From NCBI GenBank assembly GCA_013397795.1, contig VZTJ01001132.1:397101-461100 (forward strand): a stretch of DNA of 64,000 bases, in the 5' to 3' direction. Below the pieces are notes generated by a model. The model was not told the DNA's origin. It saw only the letters and a program-made list of their open reading frames with translations, and did no database searches. Each line of letters starts with the position of its first letter. The stretch's first letter is position 1. Source of the DNA: Orthonyx spaldingii. Lineage: Eukaryota; Chordata; Aves; Passeriformes; Orthonychidae. The translations under genes and the position numbers were made by a program. Positions 56,027 through 64,000 of this stretch are shown one piece after another.

Positions 56027-58199
56027 CATCGTGCAGAGGAGCTCTGGGGTGCCCTGGCCAGAACCCAGCACTGTGCACACGTGTTCCCCTCACAAACTCA
56101 CCACAGAGGCCCCAAGTTTATCCACAGGGTTGGAAGCCTGAGATGCCTGGCCCTGCCCAGAGCCAGAACACATGTTTGTGGGATATACAAAGTGCTTGAA
56201 ATAGAGGCCACAGAGGACCCATTAGAAATTCAATATTAGCTTTGTAAAATTGCTAATAATTAGCTACAGCTCTTTTCTCCATCACAGCAGCTGGTGACAT
56301 GAAAGTGATTAAGTTTCTAATGAATAGATTAGGGTTACTGAATATATTAAATAACAAGGTTTTTAATCAACTGTTTATTGATTCCAGCAAGACAGTTCTG
56401 ACGGCAAAAAAACCACTGGGTAGCAGTGGAATTTATTTATGGGCTAGTGTTCTACATCAGAAATAATTAAAAATAGATTATTTTTCACCAAATCTAGACC
56501 TTTTTTCTCTTTGAGGCAGGTCAATATGGATTAAATTAACTGCAAATAATAAATTAAGGGAGAATTGAAAGCTAAATTCAGAGCAGAGAGGTGCTTCCAG
56601 CTTGGCAGTCAATCTTTGCAGTTGTTGGGGCAGAACCAGCCACATATTTATTGTCTGGTTTTAGCCAGGAGAGACAAAAAGGTTGGACAACTTGGGCAAA
56701 GGGTTTCTGAGCCACCCCCCCTGTTGTTCAGTCTCATGGGAAGGATCCATAAGGATCCTATCCCAAAACCCATCTGGGGATAGAATGGTGTTAACCAGAA
56801 AGCAAACTTGAATTTGCAAAAGATCCTTTATATGGGAAAAACTAAAAATGTTTTCTACCAAGGTGCAGGGAGCAGCTGTTAACCTCACAGGCTCCCTGAG
56901 GGCAGCTGGATCTGCATCCCAGTGCCCAGGGAGCTTGTGGAGGGGAGGGCTCAGCCTCTGCCAGGACAGGGCACAAACCCGGGGCTCCTTGGAGCAGTGT
57001 CCCATCAGGACACTCCAAGTGCAGCACGGCCCCATCCCGGTGACCATCCCTGCCAGACAGAGCTGAAGAGCAGGACTGTGGCTCTTACCTCAGGAAATGC
57101 TGGGGAAGAGCTGTGGGACGTGTCCCTGGAGCGCCCACACCTCTGAGCAGCACTCCTACTGCCCCACAGCCCAAGGGAGAGCTCTCCCTCCCTGCTCCAG
57201 GGGCATCTCCCTGTTGCTTAGCCCATCAACTCATGTCTGTGTGCATTCTCTCCCCTCCTGTTCCCCTCCTTGCTCGGTTCACTGGGTGCCAGGTGAGCCC
57301 CCCTAGGAAATTCCTATGGAGCCAAGCAAGTCTGGAGCCCTGACTCTTCTTTTTGGATTAAGACAGCAATCGTAGCCAACAAAGCCCCATGGAAAAACTG
57401 CTTTTCAGCTTGGCTGCATCCCTGCTCAGGTGTCAGGGGCTGTGTGTTGCAAAGCAAAGGATCATCTGGGGGGGTCACTCACAGCTGGAAAGACCTCTCT
57501 GACCAGCAACAGCAGCTTCCTGCTAAAAAGCTGTGAACCTGCCAGCCACATCTCAAGTCCCAGCCCTTGGAAATGAAGCTCAGAAGAAATTTCTCTCTGC
57601 TCATCAGAGACTTTCCCAGTGCAGCTCGTTGATCTCCAAGGCCAGCCAGGAGACGAAGCAGCACATTCCACATTCTCTTCAAGCAATTTCCATTTCTGCT
57701 TCTGTCAGGTTCAGAGGGCCATGGCTGCAGCCCTCCATGCAATAGGATCCAGGATGTTCTGCAGTTTTAAATACTCACAGTGGAAGCTGCAGGAAAAAGA
57801 AGAAATCTTTAGGAGCTTTAACTTTTTCCACGGCTCCAAAGTACCGAACAACTTTCTGCCAGTATGTATAGCTACCTTGGGGTCTATTATTTTATTAAGG
57901 GATATTTTAAGTGCTCCATGACATAAGCAAATCCATAATGTATATATATACAGTTCATATGCATATGGAGCCATTTACACAGCAAACCTTTCTAGCCCTG
58001 ATAGTTTATAATGTAGAAGACCTTTAGTCTGGCATTGAACTAAAGCCAAAATTTCCATGTGCACTTTAAACCAGCATAACACAGAGAAGATATTTTTCTT
58101 TGGAGCCTCAGTGGAAGAAGGATTTAATGGAAGGTTTTGCTCTCAAAATGGCATCTGTCTGAAGCTGTTGGGTGGGTTTGGATTAGTGTGAGCAGTACC
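56027..58199. other. Unique sequence, no gene recognised
   Basis: AT-rich at 56220-56560, more GC-rich after that. A TATATATATACA run lies near 57937-57950. No gene or mobile element recognised. Confidence 0.5.
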
Positions 58200-58300
58200 T
58201 GTATAAAAGGAGTGCAGAGGGGCTGTTGAGGCCGTCGAAGGGCCGTGATAAATCAGATTCCTGCGTTTGTCTGAGCTACAGAGTTAGCACTGCACACCTG
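58200..58300 (+). promoter_or_regulatory. Weak core-promoter-like sequence
   Basis: TATAAAAGG at about 58202-58210 is followed within 60 bases by a CpG-containing block (GAGGCCGTCGAAGGGCCGTG) in otherwise CpG-poor DNA. No first exon frame or splice donor supports transcription. It could be a decayed LTR or chance. Confidence 0.2.
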
Positions 58301-61300
58301 GTGTGGGTTGGCATTTGGAGACAGAGCATGTGAAAACAGGGCAGGTCTTCGTAGGCTTCACAAGGACCACAACCATGCCATGTGAGGGCTGGAATCCACT
58401 CTTCCCTCCTCTTCTACTGTCTCCTAAGCCATCTTTCCCTCAAGAAAGTTACCACAGAAGGGAAGTAAAACCCAGATGGCTTCCCTGGCAGCTCTCCTTG
58501 CACTCAAGTCACAGTTTCCAGACCAGTGAGATGTGATTGGCAATACTGATATCTTCACTGATACCAACACTGCAGTTACACATTTATGTAACCATCAGAC
58601 ACAAGGATCATCCACATCCCAAGGCTCTAATGTAATTCCATCAAGTTTTTCCTTTCTTTTCCTTTTTTTCATTCTGCTGACTGTTAGTCTCTCAGCTTTT
58701 CAATACAGGAAGGGTGGCACAACCAAACACCAGCCATATCCCAGCTCACCTGAACATGCTCACAAATGCACACTTGGGACAGTCTTGCACCCTCAGCCTC
58801 CCTTGCTGCAGATTTTCACCTCTGTGCTCCTTCCAAGGGTGCTCTGTGCACGTGCAAAAATATTTAAAAATGTAAAGCTCTGAGCACCAGCTTTTTCAGC
58901 CAGGGACACTTGAGTCTGAATTCACCTGCTAAAGGCTCATTTCTTACTTTGTGTTTGGTGATGCTGGTTAAATTCAAGGAAAGGTTCTACCACAGCAAAG
59001 ATCAACAGCAGTGAAAACTTTACTTTTTTATGTATGCACAGTTTAAATTTGAAGTTTTTCCTAGGTTTTTGTTGACCATGCCCTTCTGAGCTGGATACTT
59101 GGGGAAGAAACAACTCACACATTTCCTGAAGCTCAGTTCAGTGCACCCGTTTGTTGTCTATATGGGAATTTTCCTTAGTACCCAGATAAAAACCAGCATC
59201 TCCAAAGCCATGCACACACACCTGACTGGGACAGAATTACGTTTTCTTGCCCCTGAGGCTCTAATTCAGCAAAGACTTCAGGGTTTTATGACTCTAAAAG
59301 TTTCAGCAGGCTACTCTGGTCCTTTTCGTCTTGAATGCTTTTGGAGGAAGGGAGAAACTCTGGAGCATGGCCTGCCAACAGGATTCCCTGAGGGATGCAG
59401 GGACATCTCTGGCTTGTGCCCCAATCTCAGATGCATCCTGAACAGGGGAAGCTGCAGAGGTGATTTAGAGCTTGTTTTCCACATCACAACCAAAGAGTAC
59501 CCAGAGTTGATCTGTAGTTAACACCCAAGCGTGGAGAGCAGAAAAACTTCATCAGAAAAGAGAACAAACCCCAGAGGAGGAGCCAGCATCTCCTCTGTGC
59601 ACCAGGAGTGCTGCAGGAAGCAAGTCCCAGTTGGCACTGCAATTCCCAGCTGGCAGCAGCAGCGCTGTGAAATAAATGAAGGTGCCTTCAAGGCATCCTT
59701 TTCCATCACAGCACCAGCCTGTTTTTTCTCTCTCAATCATACAGCTGCTTCTCTCAGCATACAGCTTCTTGAGCTAAGCAGCCATCTGGGAGAGCCAGAG
59801 GTGGCTGGAAAATCAGCAGGAGAGGTGTGTGGAGACCACACTTCCAAGTCGGGAAAGAGTCCCCCAACATCTTCCAGAAGACTCAGCCATGCTGGCACCT
59901 GACTTCACCTTTCTGTTTAGGCCCTGAACGTATGGAGACCTGGGGAGTGGGTCTGTAGGAGGTGGGAGATGTGTGGCAGGAGGGCACACGAGCTTTGGGA
60001 TCAGCCTGTGAGGTTGTGGGGTCACTCCTAGAAGCCACTAAGCCTATAGCTGAGCTCAGCAGGACTAGGTTAGACATCAAAGGTGAACCACAGGAACCAT
60101 CATGAAAACCCTCTCTGATCATTACCCCTCTTCCTTTCTGTCACCACTCCCATTCAATGAGTTCCTGGAAAGTGCAAGGTCAAAAAAGAAGAAAGTAGTG
60201 AATACTTCCAGGGAGACACTGCAGAGAGGGTGCAGGGCAAGAAGACCACTAAGAACAAATCCATCCTGGGTGTTTTCACCATCTGGTGCAGCATTCCCTC
60301 AAATACACTCCTTGAGGGGATTACCCCTTCTCCTTCAATCTCAAATTACAATTTACAAAGAAACTACAGGAAGATATCCTGTCAAAGCTGTTCAGAGAAG
60401 GCAAGGGTCACTGGGTTGCCCCAGGATAATCCCCTGCTCTGCCTTTTCCTCCTCTCTCTGCAGCATCAGAAAGGCACCAGGAATTCATCCCACCACCAAT
60501 CCACCTGGGTGCCCATCCTTGCTCCAAGAGATGTAGTTGCACAGAGCCAAGGAGGAGTGCTCGAGGCTGCCCTTATTGCACCTCATCCCCACGAATCCCT
60601 GAGAGCCCCTGGGAATCTGAGATTTGTCAACATTTCCCATCTCACATTTCCTACTGGAAATCCCTCCAGCTGGTGAGATGCTGTAATAGGTACTGTTTAG
60701 CAAGCTAATTAAATCCATCTGTAATTGTCAGGAAGGTGATGGACACATTAGGACTCTGAGATCTACATTTGGCCTTTTTGCAGTTTCTATCTCGTGGTGT
60801 GGCAGCTGCAGGGGTGGCAAACAGGCAGCGTTGAACAGCACTGCAGGTGTGGCACCTTTCCTCCCCACATGAGAAGTTCTGCCAGCCTGTAAATCTGGTT
60901 CAACGTGGCACAAAGGAGCCCTCTTAGTCCTTGTCATTCCCACCTGCAGCTGAAGTTGTGACCATCCTAAATACTTCTATAATCTGTAAAATCTGTAACT
61001 TCGCCCTACATTTCGGTCACAGGGAACTCCATTAGTGAGCATTCTCCAGCAAGAAAACTGGTCATTTATTCCTTAGCCAGATCAAGCCTAGGGAAAGACG
61101 TGGCTTCATCTCCCACCCTGAGTGTTAAGAACCTTCAATGGGATTTTTGGAAATCCAAGTAGATTCTGCAGTTTGGATTGAGCTGGTTTGCCAAAAATAT
61201 AAATTCTGTGCAATCACCTAAAGCACATTTTCCACAGGTTGAGCATGAACGGCCCTTGGTGGAGGGAAAGCCAAACCCACCACATGGATCTGTACATCCC

Positions 61301-62832
61301 AGGCCCTTGGTTCAGGCCAAGGTATGACTTTAAAGGAGATCCTCTGATTTTCTGCAGAAGCTCCTCAATGTGCGAACGCATATCCAGACAACCACGGCTC
61401 ATTTGGGCCGGGATGTCATCTGGAAACCATTGCCAAGCACAGACCTGCCCATGGGATTTCCTGCACTTCCTGCCTGACATGGGAACAGCCTGCTCCTCAT
61501 CGTGTGGCTGCTTCTGTTCCTCGACAGATCAGCCACAGACAGGGGAGACAGAGCAAGTGTCTCCACACCGTGAGCTGCCTTTTCTTCCTGCCCTTTTGAA
61601 TCATTCCTTTGTCCCAGGTTTCCAGCACAGTAATTCCCCTGCTGGCATTCTGTGAGGAGGATCCCTGCTGCCGGCACAGGCGATGCTCCACGTTGGAGCA
61701 CACACAGCCCACAGGGATTAGGGCAGTTTCCAAAGCTCTCGGCCAAGCCCTAAAACCAAGTGGAACGGAGAGGTTTGGGTTTCCAGGTCTTTTTTTTTTT
61801 TAACATATTTTGCCAAGCACAGAATAACGCAGGAATAGCACAGAATATAAACTTCTTTCCTTTTTCAATTAATTTCACAAACTAAACAGGCTCCGTAGCC
61901 TTCCTGAGCTACCTCAGGGACTCCCTGGAGTGTCTCATATGTTCATATTTCAACCTCCTTTCTGTCTGCATTTTATGCATTCCTCCTCCCAAAATTCTGA
62001 ACTCCCTCTTCTCTCTCTTCCCTGCTTTTAGAGAGATTTTTACAGGCATTAAGAGGCTTCAGATGAAACTCAAAGAGCCAAGTTCTCTATTGCCATATAA
62101 TTTCTGCAGTCACTTCCACTACTGAAAAGCAAAATAAAATGTCAGTAAGGACATTTCTGGTTTATACTCACTTTCTGGTAACTGATGGAGACCAAAAAAT
62201 GCTATTCAGCTGCATATTCTGAGTAATTCTCCTGATTTGGTCACACATATATAAAAGGTGGAGAAGCAGCAGGTAATACATGTTCCAACAGCTTTGATAA
62301 TTATCAGATGACCTCCCAGTCCTACACTGGAGAAGGGAAGTCTGACAAAGCAGGAACATCTGGATATAGCCAGAGCTGTTTGTGCATAATTACTGAACAA
62401 GCTTATTTACCATCTAATTGTTTCCAAGCAGTTTAAGGTTCTTAAAACCATGTCCAGAGCAAAGACAGAGCACTCAGAATGTTTAATGCTTGACTTAAAG
62501 CCCCACTATCAGGAGTCACCCAGTAGCAGAAGTAACGCTGCTCTCTGAGCTTCCAGCCAAGCAGAAAACACCTCCAGAGAGCTTTCTGCAGTAGGGTGGA
62601 TGAGTAAGGAGCTCGAAAATGGAGACAACAAATGACCAGAAAACAAATGACCAGGACTAATGAAAGACAGACAAATTATTTTTTTAAGAACTCGTCGTTA
62701 TTCACTAAACCCCTGAGTGTGTTTTCCTGAAGGAGGGTTTGGCTCATGCCATAACCAGTGGTGGAAGTGGCTGCTCAGCCCCACACGCTGAGCAGTGGTA
62801 GCCAAATGGAGGCCTGGATGGGAGTTTAGAAA
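58301..62832. other. Unique sequence, no gene recognised
   Basis: About 4.5 kb of unique DNA. Frames of 116-148 codons (58533-58883, 59099-59521, 60102-60676, 61239-61655, all +) lack recognisable domains and are opposed by other frames. A T12 run lies at about 61789-61801. Confidence 0.5.
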
Positions 62833-63140
62833 AATGGAGAGTGACTTTTTACATGGGCAGACAGTGATAGGACAAGGTTTTCAACAGGACATGGTTTTAA
62901 ACTAAAATAGGGGAGACTTAGACTGGATGTTAGGAAGAAATTCTTCCCTGTGAGGGTGGGGAGGCCCTGGCACAGGGTGCCCAGAGAAGCTGTGACTGCC
63001 CCATCCCTGGAAGTGCCCAAGGCCAGGCTGGACAAGGTTTGGAGAAACCTGGGATAGTGGAAGGTGTCCCTGCCCTTGGCAGAGAGGTGGAATGAGAAAG
63101 TCTTTAAGTCCCTTCCGAACCAAACCATTCTGTGATTCTA
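62833..63140 (+). mobile_element. CR1 LINE 3' end, relatively young
   Basis: About 308 bases of sense CR1: ACAGTGATAGGACAAGG, the AGACTGGATGTTAGGAAGA block, AATTCTTCCCTGTGAGGG, GGTGCCCAGAGAAGCTGTGA, CCATCCCTGGAAGTGCCC, AAGGCCAGGCTGGACAAGG, the GGTGTCCCTGCCCTTGGC block, and the terminus ATTCTGTGATTCTAC. Low divergence suggests recent insertion. The 3' terminus passes straight into an ATGG microsatellite. Confidence 0.95.
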
Positions 63141-63144
63141 CAGG

Positions 63145-63217
63145 GGATGGATGGATGGATGGATGGATGGATGGATGGATGGATGGATGGATGGATGGAT
63201 GGATGGATGGATGGATG
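63145..63217 (+). repeat. ATGG tetranucleotide microsatellite
   Basis: About eighteen uninterrupted ATGG units directly after the CR1 3' end. Uninterrupted structure predicts length variation between individuals. The position suggests that the repeat grew out of the CR1 tail. Confidence 0.97.
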
Positions 63218-63529
63218 AGCTGCTGAGCTGTTGGCCCTGTAGCAAATACCTCAGGCTAGCTAAAATACCTCAGACTAATAATTCCACAATTTTTCATTGA
63301 CAGCTAATGTGTTGCAAAGGAAGGAGGAAAAAAAACAAACAAAAATCCACTTTTTACTGCTGCTTAAATGTCAGCTGGCGTACTCTGCCCTGGGAAAATG
63401 CACCCTAATTATACAGCCAGCCTTCCAAACACACTCCAAACCCTCCCACATGTGGCACTTGCAGTAATAACACAACAGCCAGCCAAGAAGCAGAGCCTCA
63501 GCACACCTCTGACCTGCAAGTGACCCTCT
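63218..63529. other. Unique sequence, no gene recognised
   Basis: AT-rich sequence with a short A8 and AAAC words near 63328-63346. Nothing else recognised. Confidence 0.5.
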
Positions 63530-63690
63530 AATTAGTGGATGCACGAGGTTAACGAACGGAGCGCTTCTTACTGGAAGGCGCGTTAGCAGCGTGAACTCCA
63601 ACCTCAGTAAACTGGGAAATCTATGCCAGCAGGTGTTTACACATTCATTAACGGCGTTGGCAAAACAAAACACAGCAGAAAAGCCCCTTC
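63530..63690. promoter_or_regulatory. Candidate conserved noncoding element with CpG cluster
   Basis: Seven or more CpGs fall within about 60 bases (63541-63600: CACGAGGTTAACGAACGGAG, then AAGGCGCGTTAGCAGCGTG), although the surroundings are CpG-poor. CAGGTG at 63630-63635 overlaps TGTTTAC at 63634-63640, and CATTCATTAACGG follows. Retained CpGs and clustered E-box, forkhead-like and TTAAC words suggest constraint, which must be tested by alignment. Confidence 0.3.
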
Positions 63691-64000
63691 GTGGTAACAT
63701 TTTGCTCGGAGTGAAATGAGAGGTCTCTTTTTTCCTGCTCGCAACAATTACTGCAGAGGCAGAATCGTAACAGTGGAATTAGGTGTTGTATTTGGAAACT
63801 GCAGGCAATCAGTTCCCAGCTGGCCCGGGACACTTTGCCAGGGTTTGCCTACCATCACTACCAAGTCACAAATCCCTGGTTTTATTCCTTTTGTTGGTAG
63901 TAAAATGGTTCTGGATGCCTGAGATTTCAAGTGGATTAGCGCTTCCAGAGAGCTGGAAGCGTTTGGACTTGGGTTCGGAGGGCACATCTGGCCCAACACA
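63691..64000. other. Unique sequence to window end
   Basis: No gene recognised. Short frames on both strands look like chance. Confidence 0.5.

Noticed and set aside
55313..56239. Plus-strand frames of 87-214 codons rich in serine, proline and glutamine as a possible low-complexity secreted protein
   Set aside because: No signal peptide or stable frame is present, because the 22-bp period rotates the frame each unit.
1..64000. CRISPR arrays, bacterial operons, integrases or other prokaryotic systems
   Set aside because: The CR1, LTR, telomere-repeat and tRNA signatures are vertebrate. No spaced palindromic repeats or dense gene packing are present.

Overview
This window looks like nuclear DNA of a bird, most likely a passerine. 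It holds at least fourteen fragments of chicken-repeat-1 (CR1) LINEs in both orientations and four endogenous-retrovirus LTR-like segments. It also has G-rich minisatellites, vertebrate-type telomere repeats, and long unique stretches with no sustained reading frame. The assignment to birds is inferred from the CR1 3' ends and the LTR types; no gene in the window fixes the species.

I find no convincing protein-coding gene. All long open frames are either shadows of low-complexity repeats (the 22-bp minisatellite at 55.4-56.0 kb is open in every frame) or chance frames without homology I recognise. One stretch (44.5-45.25 kb, minus strand) looks somewhat like decayed coding sequence and is reported at low confidence. 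The window is therefore probably intergenic or inside a very large intron.

Layout: 0-16 kb is mostly unique sequence with an ATTTT microsatellite, two G-rich minisatellites and a CR1 end. 16-21.5 kb is a repeat cluster: a CR1, an LTR joined to a whole tRNA-Lys copy with an inverted second tRNA copy, another CR1, and a complete-looking solo LTR. 26-32 kb holds very old CR1 reverse-transcriptase and endonuclease remnants, younger CR1 ends, and an unusual duplication in which a block copied from 2.8 kb away sits between two copies of another block. 32-44 kb is mostly unique, with an A/C-rich tract, a CR1 end, and a short interstitial telomere repeat between two 15-bp direct repeats. 44-48.5 kb holds a CR1 end, the coding-like stretch and two LTRs. 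49-54.8 kb is unique, with the best candidates for conserved noncoding elements. 54.8-56.0 kb is the longest CR1 followed by the minisatellite. 56-64 kb is unique apart from a CR1 that runs into an ATGG microsatellite.

The most unusual object is at 17.81-18.34 kb. On the minus strand an LTR with TATA box and poly(A) signals is followed by a tRNA-Lys primer-binding site, but the sequence continues through the entire tRNA (including its untemplated CCA end), then 24 bases, then the first 48 bases of the same tRNA in the opposite orientation. This reads as a trapped product of faulty retroviral reverse transcription.
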